From Acidobacteriota bacterium (GTDB lineage: Bacteria > Acidobacteriota > Terriglobia > Terriglobales > Acidobacteriaceae), in the NCBI GenBank assembly GCA_021841795.1, contig JAKCDN010000077.1:1-9999 (forward strand): DNA of 9,999 bases, written 5' to 3'. The translations under genes were made by a program, and so were the position numbers. Within the stretch, counting starts at the first letter, position 1. Every line of letters begins with the position of its first letter. Under the pieces are notes generated by a model. It was given only the letters and a program-made list of their open reading frames with translations, searched no databases and had not been told where the DNA came from. Below, one piece after another: positions 1 through 6,813 of this stretch.

Positions 1-1
1 C

Positions 2-1420
2 AGCCCCACGCAATTCCTCTACTACTCCGCCGACCGCACGGAGATTGTGGAGTGGGGCGAGATGAAAGGCGCCGCCTCGATCGACGATCACGCCGCGATC
101 ATCAAGCAGATCATGAAGCACGGCGGCCACAGCTACGACCTCGCCGATCATCAGGAGCTGCTCGCCGTCTACGAAAAATTCCTCGACACCTGGGGATTCC
201 GCAGGGCCTTCCCCACCGCGAGCGATCTCTTCCAGTCCATCGGCCGCCGCGCCTACGAGTCGTGGGGACAGTTCCTCGAAAACATCCGCATCTGCGACCT
301 CAACGACTACGCCGCCATCAGCGGATGGGAATCGACCGCCATCGAAAACCACTCCGGCCTCGTCGATAACTTTCGTGACTTCAAGTCCAATCCCGACCCC
401 ATCCGCAACGCGCTGCTGCCGGTGCGGCCGGTGGCCAAACAAAAAGCTCTCGTGGCCGCGCTCGGCGAGCAAGTTGTTTTCGATCTCTATCTGCTCAACG
501 ATTCAAATCGTCCCGCTCCCGGCAGGCTCGCGTTTTCCATCGCCGATCCGAGAGGCATGCGCCACGCCATCGGCGCGTGGGACGGGCCTGCCTTGGTAAA
601 GGATCAGTTTTCTTATCTCGTCAAGGAGAGCGTCAGCAGCCCCGCGCTCAACCATGAAGGCGCGTGGACCACGCACTTCTCGCTCGCCGGCAACAAGGAG
701 ACGGAGCACGCCCAGGCGATCTGGGTCGTCAACCCCACACCGCACCAGTTCAACAATCTGCGCGTAGCCACGCTCGGCCTGGCCGAGGAGATGGCCGCGC
801 AACTCGCGCCCATCCCCGGCCTCAGGCTCGAGCCGTTCAGGCAAGGCGAGCGCTACGACCTCATCGTTGCCTCGCCGCCCACCGCGCACCCCACGGACAC
901 GGTCCACACCGACGACGTAGGCGCAGACCTCCGCAGCCATTCCATTCCGCCGACAGAATTGCCGGATGAGATCGTCGCCGCATTCGCCGCCGGCACGCCG
1001 CTCTTCGTGCTCTGCACCAGCGACGGCCAGGCCGCCGGCGCCGGAGCGCAGCTCGCAACAGCCGCAGGCTTCCATTGCGGCGGCATGGTCGGCTCCTCGC
1101 GCGCCTCGTGGATGGGCACATGGTTCTTCGTGCGCAAGCATCCCGTCTACGACGGCCTTCCCGCTAACCGCGCCATGAGCATCGAGTACCAGGTCAAGGG
1201 CTCCGACTCGAACGGCCTCATCGTCTCCGGCGACGGCCTTGAAATCGTTGCCGCCTACAGCCGCGATCACGACCGCAAGATCGGCGCCGGCACCTTTGTG
1301 TGGTCGGGCCAGGGCCGCAAGCTGCTCTTCCACCGCATCACGCAAATGCACCGCGTCTTCAACCGCCGCCTTATTTCCAACGGCATTCAGTACCTTACGC
1401 AGCCCGCGCAAAAACAGTAG
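2..1420 (+). CDS. Glycoside hydrolase, probably family 2-like, C-terminal part (5' end outside window)
   Basis: The reading frame is open to the left edge, so this is the last 472 residues of a longer protein. The GTG at 47 is not a credible start, because matching sequence (QFLYYSADRTEIVEW) continues upstream. Visible residues 1-135 look like the end of a glycosidase TIM barrel: a GGHSYD turn, an aromatic IGRRAYESW helix, and GWESTAIENHSGLVD followed by FKSNP, as in GH2 beta-galactosidase or beta-mannosidase-like enzymes. Residues about 155-230 look like an Ig-like beta-sandwich. Residues about 250-468 resemble a class I amidotransferase/ThuA-like domain, with a strand into LFVLCTSDG and the segment HPVYDGLPANRAM. 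Such enzymes usually act on plant or microbial polysaccharides and are exported, but the signal peptide and catalytic glutamates would lie upstream and cannot be checked. Family placement is from resemblance only; the exact substrate is unknown. Confidence 0.68.
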   Translation, partial: SPTQFLYYSADRTEIVEWGEMKGAASIDDHAAIIKQIMKHGGHSYDLADHQELLAVYEKFLDTWGFRRAFPTASDLFQSIGRRAYESWGQFLENIRICDLNDYAAISGWESTAIENHSGLVDNFRDFKSNPDPIRNALLPVRPVAKQKALVAALGEQVVFDLYLLNDSNRPAPGRLAFSIADPRGMRHAIGAWDGPALVKDQFSYLVKESVSSPALNHEGAWTTHFSLAGNKETEHAQAIWVVNPTPHQFNNLRVATLGLAEEMAAQLAPIPGLRLEPFRQGERYDLIVASPPTAHPTDTVHTDDVGADLRSHSIPPTELPDEIVAAFAAGTPLFVLCTSDGQAAGAGAQLATAAGFHCGGMVGSSRASWMGTWFFVRKHPVYDGLPANRAMSIEYQVKGSDSNGLIVSGDGLEIVAAYSRDHDRKIGAGTFVWSGQGRKLLFHRITQMHRVFNRRLISNGIQYLTQPAQKQ

Positions 1421-1442
1421 CGCCGGCCTCCCGTCCGGCGTT
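1419..1442 (+). terminator. Hairpin overlapping the glycoside hydrolase stop codon
   Basis: CGCCGG (1421-1426) pairs perfectly with CCGGCG (1435-1440) around an 8-base loop. The stem can extend by one G-U and one A-U pair into the stop codon TAG (1418-1420). No T-run follows, so this is not a classical intrinsic terminator. It could be a weak terminator, a 3'-end stabiliser or a REP-like repeat unit. The 9-mer CCGGCCTCC recurs at 1454-1462. Confidence 0.35.
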
Positions 1443-1510
1443 CGCGGGCGTATCCGGCCTCCATATAGAGCCGCCGCAGTCGGCCATGAAACAATAACCC
1501 CATACGCGCC

Positions 1511-3280
1511 ATGACCGACGAAACCCTTTCACCATCCGAACCCGCTCCCGTCGAATCCGCTTCCAGCCGGTCTGCCGGCGACCAAAGCCTCGAGGCCCAG
1601 CCCGACGCTCAGCCCTCCTTCGGCGACCTGCTCTCCGCCTTCGAGCGTGAGCACACGCATCGCGCCCCGACCAAGCAGCTCGAAGGCACGGTCGTCTCGC
1701 TCTCCGCCGACCAGGTGTTTCTCGACATCGGCTACAAGACGGAGGGCGTATTGCCCCGTTCGGCCTTTGAGAACAACGCCGAGCAAGTCAAGCCGGGCGA
1801 TGCGTTCCCCGTCTCCATCACCGGCCGCAATGAAGAGGGCTACTACGATCTCTCGCGCTTCCGCGTGGCGCTGCCCCGCGACTGGTCCGCGCTCGAGAGC
1901 GCCTTCGCCGAGAAGACCGCAGTCGCCGGCACCGTGACCGAACAGGTGAAAGGCGGCCTGAGCGTGGACATCGGTGTCCGCGCTTTTATGCCCGCCAGCC
2001 GCAGCGGCGCCCGCGATGCCGCCGAACTGGCAGCCCTTGTCGGCCAGCCCATCACCTGCCGCATCACCAAGCTCGACGTCGCCGATGAAAATGTCGTCGT
2101 CGATCGTCGTGTGGTTCTTGAAGAGCAGGCCCGCGCCGATCGCGCCGATCGCCGCGCCGCGCTCCAGGAAGGCGCGACGGTCACCGGCAAAGTCCGCACC
2201 CTCATGCCCTACGGCGCGTTTGTCGAAATCGAGCCGGGTCTCGACGGCCTGCTCCACATCTCCGACATCTCGCGCGCCCGCGTCGCCAAGCCGGAAGACG
2301 TTCTCTCCGTCGGCCAGGAGCTGACCCTTCGCATTCTGAAGATCGACTCCGAAACCAACAAAATCTCTCTTGGCCTCAAGCAGCTCCAACCCGAGCCATG
2401 GGAGACCGCGGTGGAGCGCTACCTTCCCGGCCAGCGCGTCAATGGCGCAGTTACGCGCGTCACCGACTTCGGCGCCTTCGTCGAACTCGAGCCCGGGCTT
2501 GAAGGCCTGATTCACATCTCCGAGATGTCGTGGGACAAGAAGGTCCGTCATCCCGGCGACCTGCTCAAGCAAGGCGCCGGCGTCGACGCCGTCATTCTCT
2601 CGGTGAAGCCGCCCACCGGCTCCGAGTCCGGCCGCATCGCGCTCGGCCTCAAGCAAACCCTTGCCGATCCCTGGTCCGAAGCCAACAGGAAATTCCCTGC
2701 GGGCGCGCAGATTGAAGGCCCCGTCACCAAGATCATGAACTTCGGCGCCTTCGTCGAGATCGCGCCGGGCGTTGAAGGCCTGGTGCATGTGAGCGAGATC
2801 GTCGCCGACCGCCGCATCAACCATCCGCGCGATGTTTTGCGCGACGGTCAGCGCGTCAAGGCGCTCGTTCTCGCGATTGATTCCGACAAGCGTCAGATCA
2901 AGCTCTCGATGAAGCAGTTGATTCCAACTTCGATCGACGAATACATCGCCGAGCACAAAGCGGGCGACCGCGTCTCCGGCCGCGTGGTCGAGCTCACCGC
3001 CAGCGGCGCAATCGTAGAACTGGGCGAGGGCATTCGCGGCGCTTGCCGCGCGGGCAATGCGCCTGCGGCGACGACCGCTCAGCCGGCGACCGCCGTATCG
3101 GAATCAAGCGCCGCCAAGCCCGACCTGTCGCAGCTCTCGTCGCTGTTGAAGGCGCGCTGGAAGGGCAATGCCCCCGCACCCGCGGCCGCGCCCGAACCGC
3201 TCGCCGAAGGCCAGGTGCGCAATTTCAAGATCACAAAGCTGGCCGCCGATACAAAGAAGATTGAGGTGGAACTGGCGTAG
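1511..3280 (+). CDS. rpsA: Ribosomal protein S1 homologue with six S1 (OB-fold) domains, the last interrupted
   Basis: The 589-residue product carries tandem S1 RNA-binding domains at about residues 57-118, 137-205, 221-291, 307-382 and 398-469. A sixth begins at 484. Domains 3-5 show the textbook pattern: GAFVEIEPGLDGLLHISDIS, GAFVELEPGLEGLIHISEMSW and GAFVEIAPGVEGLVHVSEI. S1 binds mRNA on the 30S subunit and helps it load, especially where Shine-Dalgarno pairing is weak. Residues 1-50 are an acidic, Pro/Ser-rich tail ending in FGDLLSAFE. The sixth domain starts normally (484-513), then comes an Ala/Pro/Ser-rich insert (about 514-565) containing LSSLLKARWKGN. The closing strands follow (566-588, QVRNFKITKL and KKIEVEL). 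Length is close to the usual 550-600. ATG 1511 is the first start in this frame near the gene; no Shine-Dalgarno is visible before it. The gene lies 90 bases after the glycosidase and converges with the zinc-finger gene. Confidence 0.93.
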   Translation: MTDETLSPSEPAPVESASSRSAGDQSLEAQPDAQPSFGDLLSAFEREHTHRAPTKQLEGTVVSLSADQVFLDIGYKTEGVLPRSAFENNAEQVKPGDAFPVSITGRNEEGYYDLSRFRVALPRDWSALESAFAEKTAVAGTVTEQVKGGLSVDIGVRAFMPASRSGARDAAELAALVGQPITCRITKLDVADENVVVDRRVVLEEQARADRADRRAALQEGATVTGKVRTLMPYGAFVEIEPGLDGLLHISDISRARVAKPEDVLSVGQELTLRILKIDSETNKISLGLKQLQPEPWETAVERYLPGQRVNGAVTRVTDFGAFVELEPGLEGLIHISEMSWDKKVRHPGDLLKQGAGVDAVILSVKPPTGSESGRIALGLKQTLADPWSEANRKFPAGAQIEGPVTKIMNFGAFVEIAPGVEGLVHVSEIVADRRINHPRDVLRDGQRVKALVLAIDSDKRQIKLSMKQLIPTSIDEYIAEHKAGDRVSGRVVELTASGAIVELGEGIRGACRAGNAPAATTAQPATAVSESSAAKPDLSQLSSLLKARWKGNAPAPAAAPEPLAEGQVRNFKITKLAADTKKIEVELA

Positions 3281-3322
3281 CGCATGTCGGCGTTTCAATG
3301 CAACGACTCGCCGCTCCGCTAC
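3277..3322. terminator. Possible bidirectional hairpin between convergent genes
   Basis: GTAGCG (3277-3282) is the reverse complement of CGCTAC (3317-3322), and these arms contain the stop codons of the two facing genes (TAG 3278-3280 on plus; CTA 3319-3321 read as TAG on minus). Inside, CGGCG (3288-3292) pairs with CGCCG (3309-3313), leaving small unpaired bulges and a 16-base loop. There is no T-run on either strand. The position suits a shared 3' structure, but the pairing is modest and could be chance in GC-rich DNA. Confidence 0.3.
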
Positions 3323-3579
3323 AGATACACCTGATCCACGTAACACCAGCGCCAGTCCTCGCCGCGCTCGGCGCTCTGGATCAGCGGATGCTCGGTCTCG
3401 TGAAAGTGCGCCCGCGCGTGCCGGTTCTTCGACGAGTCGCAGCAGCCCACGTGCCCGCACTCCAAACACATTCTTAAGTGCACCCACGTGTCGCCCATCT
3501 TCAGGCACTCCTCGCAGCCCTTCGTGCGCGGCTTTACGCCTTGCTTGATCGTTCCGGAATGCGTACATTGTGCAGCCAT
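3319..3579 (-). CDS. Small UBP-type zinc-finger protein
   Basis: The 86-residue protein is almost entirely one ZnF_UBP domain. Zinc-ligand candidates appear in the family's order: C5 and H7, the pair C22/C25 (GCEEC), C38/C41 (CLEC), C46/C47 (GCC), then H54, H58, H60 and H64. W32 and the closing WRWCYVDQ are also typical. In eukaryotes this fold, in deubiquitinases and HDAC6, binds the free C-terminus of ubiquitin. Stand-alone bacterial members are known as a family, but their role is not established, and nothing here points to a ubiquitin-like partner. No signal peptide or membrane segment is seen, so it is probably cytosolic. The ATG start is supported by GGGAGG six bases upstream. It lies 105 bases downstream of the propeller gene on the same strand and may share its transcript. 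Confidence 0.88.
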   Translation of the reverse strand: MAAQCTHSGTIKQGVKPRTKGCEECLKMGDTWVHLRMCLECGHVGCCDSSKNRHARAHFHETEHPLIQSAERGEDWRWCYVDQVYL

Positions 3580-3585
3580 CGCCGT

Positions 3586-3591
3586 CCTCCC
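3586..3591 (-). promoter_or_regulatory. Ribosome binding site of the zinc-finger gene
   Basis: On the minus strand the sequence reads GGGAGG, six bases before the ATG at 3579. It is one of only three clear Shine-Dalgarno sequences in the window and it fixes the start of the gene. Confidence 0.75.
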
Positions 3592-3684
3592 GCGCCCTTG
3601 CGCTCCTGATTTTCTACCGTTCGAGTTCTGCCGTCCCCACTTCCCCGGCGCTCGATGCTTTCGTCGCCATCCTCTCGTTCCGGC

Positions 3685-4674
3685 TTACTTCGCCCATCCC
3701 AGCCCATCGGCGCCTTTGCCGGTAGCGATGCTCCGCGTCATCTTCCACGTGGCCAGATCGATCTCCGCAACCTGGTTGCTGCCGACACACGAAACATACG
3801 CGGTTTTACCGTCAGGCCGCACCAGAATCTCCTGCGGCGCCTTGCCCACAGCAACCTTATGCGTCACCGTCATCGTCTTCAGATCGACTGCATCCACGGC
3901 ATCGGCGCTGGGAATTGCGATCAGCAGGAAGCGTCCATCGAGCGTCGCCGCGCTCCCGTAGCCCGTCCCGTCGAGCTTCACCCATCGCTTCACCGAGTTC
4001 GTTGCGGTATCGATTGCCGCCAGCCGGGGAGCGGTCTGGTCTGAGGTGAACACCCACCGATCATCGTTTGATACCGCGATGCGCTGTACGCTGCCCGATA
4101 CCGCAATCACTTGAACCGTCCTGCGCGCTTTCATGTCGAGCACACTCACCGTGCCCGGGCCCACGTTCGCGGTGTAGCCGCGCAGCCCGTCGTGCGAGAT
4201 CGCCAGCATGTGGCTCTCCGGCTGCCCGGTCGGAATTGCGCCCACAATGCGCAGCGTACGGGGGTCGATGATCGTTACCGTGCGGTCGATCTCGGTGGTC
4301 ACGTACAGCAGCCCGTCCCTGGGCCCGAAGACCGCGCAATGCGGCCGCACGCCATGATCGAAATCAATGCTGCCTGCAATCTTGTGCGCGGCCAGGTCCA
4401 CAACCACAATGTTGTTTCCGTCGGTTCCCGGCCTTCCTACGCCCGAGTTGCCATAAATGGGCACGAACGCCAGCCGTCCATCCGGCGATGCCGCCACTTC
4501 ATGACCGGTCGTTCCCCCTTCGGCTACGTCGGCAATCACCCTCCCGGCTACGGGATCGACAATTGCCAGGCTGCGATCGCCCTTCTGATCCACCAGCAAA
4601 CGCGCCGGCTGCGCGCACGCCACGCCTGCTAGAGACAACACTGCCGCTGGTACAAGCCAGTAGAAGAACCTCAA
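3685..4674 (-). CDS. Exported seven-bladed YVTN-type beta-propeller protein, TTG start
   Basis: From the TTG at 4674 the product is 329 residues. It opens with a signal peptide (MRFFYWLVPAAVLSLAGVACA) and a likely signal peptidase I site after A-C-A, residues 19-21. C20 is not in a good lipobox, so a lipoprotein is less likely. The rest is seven repeats of about 40-45 residues ending in strands such as SLAIVDPVAGRVI, NIVVVDLAAHKIA, TVTIIDPRTLRIV, TVSVLDMKARRTV, RLAAIDTATNSVK, AVDAVDLKTMTVT and QVAEIDLATWKMT. Each is preceded by an S/R-P-D-G-like turn. This is the YVTN/lactonase-like propeller layout. Such proteins sit in the periplasm or outside the cell; some bind partners or carry redox cofactors, but no catalytic motif is visible here. 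An ATG at 4713 would extend the N-terminus by 13 polar residues and hide the signal peptide. TTG 4674 has GGAGGT six bases upstream and is preferred. Confidence 0.85.
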   Translation of the reverse strand: MRFFYWLVPAAVLSLAGVACAQPARLLVDQKGDRSLAIVDPVAGRVIADVAEGGTTGHEVAASPDGRLAFVPIYGNSGVGRPGTDGNNIVVVDLAAHKIAGSIDFDHGVRPHCAVFGPRDGLLYVTTEIDRTVTIIDPRTLRIVGAIPTGQPESHMLAISHDGLRGYTANVGPGTVSVLDMKARRTVQVIAVSGSVQRIAVSNDDRWVFTSDQTAPRLAAIDTATNSVKRWVKLDGTGYGSAATLDGRFLLIAIPSADAVDAVDLKTMTVTHKVAVGKAPQEILVRPDGKTAYVSCVGSNQVAEIDLATWKMTRSIATGKGADGLGWAK

Positions 4675-4680
4675 GTTTCG

Positions 4681-4686
4681 ACCTCC
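4681..4686 (-). promoter_or_regulatory. Strong ribosome binding site deciding the TTG start
   Basis: The minus strand reads GGAGGT, then six bases (CGAAAC), then TTG at 4674. This is the best Shine-Dalgarno in the window. It lies downstream of the alternative ATG at 4713, so it can serve only the TTG. Confidence 0.8.
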
Positions 4687-4701
4687 ATCAACCTGCCACT
4701 G

Positions 4702-4731
4702 ACTATAGCGCACGCAAGGCGATCTCTTGAA
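4702..4731 (-). promoter_or_regulatory. Candidate sigma70-type promoter for the propeller gene
   Basis: On the minus strand TTCAAG (4731-4726) and TATAGT (4707-4702) are 18 bases apart. The -10 matches 5 of 6 consensus bases; the -35 only 3 of 6. Transcription would start near 4695, giving a short leader with the ribosome binding site. This also places the ATG at 4713 upstream of the transcript start, in agreement with the TTG start. Confidence 0.45.
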
Positions 4732-4778
4732 CCCTCGGGTCTTCGCCGCCGCTGCCGCAATCCGCTATCCTTGCCTTC

Positions 4779-5381
4779 ATGCAGCTTCCTGCGCGCGATA
4801 CCGACCTGGTGCGGATTGTGAACGGCTCTCTTCTGGATGCGTCTCGCCGCGCCGGCGCCTTTCTCGCCTGCCGCATCGGCTGCACCCAGTGCTGCCACGG
4901 AGCCTTTGCCATCAACGCGCTCGACGCCGCGCGCCTGCGCGCCGGAATGAGCGGGTTGCGCGCCGCAGATCCCGGGCTTGCCGCTGTAATCGAGGGCCGC
5001 GCCCGCGCATGGCTCCAGGAGCACGGCGCGGATCTGCCCGGCGACCGCAACACCGGCGCGCTCGGCAGCTCTGCTCAAGATCAGGCCCGCTTCGAGAACT
5101 TCGCCAACGATGCCGCTTGTCCCGCGCTCGATCCCACGACCGGCCGCTGCGACGTGTACGAGTGGCGCCCCATGACCTGCCGTGTCTTCGGCCCTCCCGT
5201 GCGCGCAGCGGGCGACGACGGCGCCGAGGGCCTGGGCCACTGCGAGCTCTGCTTCATCGGGGCCACGCCGCAGCAGGTGGAAGCCTGCGAAATGCCCGTT
5301 CCGCACGCGCTCGAAGCCGAGCTGCTCGCGGAGATCGGCGAGGACTTGGAAACCGTCGTTGCTTTTGCGCTGTTGCCGTAA
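4779..5381 (+). CDS. YkgJ-family cysteine-cluster protein (putative zinc- or iron-binding)
   Basis: This 200-residue protein has the two hallmarks of the YkgJ/CxxCxxCC family. The first is an N-terminal cluster C31-x3-C35-x2-C38-C39 (CRIGCTQCCHGAF). The second is a central motif running from C114 (ACPAL) through C124 (GRCDVYEWRP) to C134 (TCRVFGPP). Further cysteines at 155, 158 and 170 could complete a metal site. Family members are described as putative Fe-S or zinc-binding proteins; some are linked to modification enzymes, but the reaction is generally unknown and cannot be deduced here. No signal peptide or membrane helix is seen. ATG 4779 places the cysteine cluster at the normal distance from the N-terminus; no Shine-Dalgarno is visible. 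It is divergent from the propeller gene across a 104-base spacer, and alr begins 45 bases downstream, so the two may be co-transcribed. Confidence 0.85.
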   Translation: MQLPARDTDLVRIVNGSLLDASRRAGAFLACRIGCTQCCHGAFAINALDAARLRAGMSGLRAADPGLAAVIEGRARAWLQEHGADLPGDRNTGALGSSAQDQARFENFANDAACPALDPTTGRCDVYEWRPMTCRVFGPPVRAAGDDGAEGLGHCELCFIGATPQQVEACEMPVPHALEAELLAEIGEDLETVVAFALLP

Positions 5382-5387
5382 AATCCT

Positions 5388-5403
5388 TCGCGGCGCGCCG
5401 CGA
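5388..5403. repeat. 16-base perfect palindrome between ykgJ-like gene and alr
   Basis: TCGCGGCGCGCCGCGA is fully self-complementary and can form a 6-bp stem with a CGCG loop. It lies 6 bases after the stop codon TAA (5379-5381) and about 23 bases before the alr ATG. It could be a weak terminator, a protein-binding operator or an mRNA structure limiting alr translation. The sequence does not decide between these. Confidence 0.5.
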
Positions 5404-5426
5404 TAAACTGATCTTTGCAACCTCCC

Positions 5427-6617
5427 ATGCCAATGCGTCCCTGCTGGGCCGAGATTCGCACCCGGGCTCTTGAGGAAAACTTCCGCTTCCTCGCCCATCT
5501 CGCCGCGCCTCACGCTGAAGTGCTCGCCATGGTCAAGGGCAATGCCTACGGGCACTCGCTGACATTGTGTGCGCCGGCGGCCGTGCGCGGCGGCGCGCGC
5601 TGGCTGGGCGTCACCAGTGTGGAAGAAGGCATTGCGGCGCGGTCGCTCTGCCCCGGCGCGCGTGTGCTCGTGCTGTCGGGTTTTGCGAGCGGTCAGGCCG
5701 CGGCGGCGCTGCAGTTCCAGCTCACGCCCATCGCCTGGGAGCTGTGGCAGCTCGACGAGTTGGAGGCCGCGGCGCGTGCTGCCGGCGCCGCGCCGGGCTC
5801 CGTTCCCGTGCATCTTGAGATCGACACCGGCATGAGCCGTCAGGGCGTTTTGCCCGGCGAGCTCTCGGCCATATTCACACGCTTTGCGCCTGCTTCGCCT
5901 TTGCGCCTTGAGGCGGTGATGACCCACCTCTTCGCTGCCGATGAGGCCGATGGACAGGCAACCCAGCAACAGCTTGCCCGGATGGACGAGGTGCTCGGCC
6001 GCATCTCTGCGGCAGGCCTCTTTGCCGAGTGGCTTAACGTCGGCAACTCTGCGGCCCTGCTGTCCGGTTTGGCGCGCCCGCTTGCTGAGATGGCCGCGCG
6101 TCACGGCATGAAGGCCATGCTCCGCCCCGGTCTTGCGCTTTACGGCGCGGTTCCTGAATTCGATCCCGGCTTCAATGCCGGAGCTGAACCGCCGTCTCTG
6201 GCCGCGGCGCGCGCTGCATTGCAGCCCGTGCTGGAATGGAAGTCGAAGGTGGTCGGTGTGCGCTCCGTGCCCGCCGGCGCGGTGGTGGGCTACAACGGAA
6301 CCTTTGTTGCAACCGAGCCCATGCGCCTTGCGCTGGTCGCCGTCGGCTACGCGGACGGTCTCGTACGCTCGCTTGGAAGCCGCTTCCACCTGCTTGTGGC
6401 AGGGGAACGGGCGCCGCTCGTAGGCCGCATCAGCATGGACCAGTCGATCATCGATGTCACGGAGATTGCCGGCGTCCAGGCCGGAGACGAAGTGATTCTG
6501 ATCGGCGCGCAGGGCGGCGAAACCCTCACGGCCCACGACCACGCCCGCGCCACAGGCACGATTCCGTGGGAGGTCTTCACGCGCATCGGCGCGCGCGTCA
6601 CGCGCACAGCGGTCTGA
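5427..6617 (+). CDS. alr: Alanine racemase
   Basis: A PLP-dependent enzyme interconverting L- and D-alanine in the cytosol, supplying D-alanine for peptidoglycan. Numbering from ATG 5427 (396 residues): the PLP lysine is K37 in MVKGNAYGH. R138 lies in DTGMSRQG, the barrel histidine in MTHLFAADE, then NVGNSAALL and MLRPGLALYG. The second catalytic base is Y289 in GYNGTF, followed by GYADG (307-311) and GRISMDQ (334-339). The C-terminal motif reads TIPWEVF, where family members normally have Tyr (Tyr354 in the Geobacillus enzyme, at the active site); here it is Trp. About 20 extra residues follow ALYG. The protein is slightly longer than the usual 360-380. ATG 5433 is an equally possible start, and TTG 5415 is less likely; none has a clear Shine-Dalgarno, and WAEI is at the expected distance. 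It lies 45 bases after the ykgJ-like gene. Confidence 0.93.
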   Translation: MPMRPCWAEIRTRALEENFRFLAHLAAPHAEVLAMVKGNAYGHSLTLCAPAAVRGGARWLGVTSVEEGIAARSLCPGARVLVLSGFASGQAAAALQFQLTPIAWELWQLDELEAAARAAGAAPGSVPVHLEIDTGMSRQGVLPGELSAIFTRFAPASPLRLEAVMTHLFAADEADGQATQQQLARMDEVLGRISAAGLFAEWLNVGNSAALLSGLARPLAEMAARHGMKAMLRPGLALYGAVPEFDPGFNAGAEPPSLAAARAALQPVLEWKSKVVGVRSVPAGAVVGYNGTFVATEPMRLALVAVGYADGLVRSLGSRFHLLVAGERAPLVGRISMDQSIIDVTEIAGVQAGDEVILIGAQGGETLTAHDHARATGTIPWEVFTRIGARVTRTAV

Positions 6618-6813
6618 CCGGTTCCGGAAAAACTCCGCGCGGGAAGGCTGCGTATCAGCGGCTCGGCCGGGCGTTCCGGTCGCAGGATGCCGGCGGCAGC
6701 GGGCCTTTCATTCCAGGCGATGAGACGCGCCGGGCGCTCCGCGGGCCCATCCGCGAAAAGCGAAGCTTGATCGAAGGTGGCCGGTCTCCGGTTGTGGAGC
6801 GGTTTCCATGGCC

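Noticed and set aside
47..49. GTG at 47 as the start of the first gene
   Set aside because: The frame is open to the window edge with protein-like sequence upstream, and the product begins in the middle of a barrel domain.
503..1411. A 302-residue minus-strand open frame within the glycosidase gene
   Set aside because: Low-complexity shadow composition; the plus-strand frame extends to the window edge with coherent enzyme-like sequence.
1529..2956. A 475-residue minus-strand open frame within rpsA
   Set aside because: It mirrors the repeated S1 domains (repeated DEGAEV-like words) and has no recognisable family; the S1 reading on the plus strand is unambiguous.
4671..6542. A 623-residue minus-strand open frame antisense to the cysteine-cluster and alr genes
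   Set aside because: Its residues are Arg/Gly/Ala-rich with no domain pattern, and the plus strand carries two clearly recognised proteins. High GC suppresses stop codons in the opposite frame.
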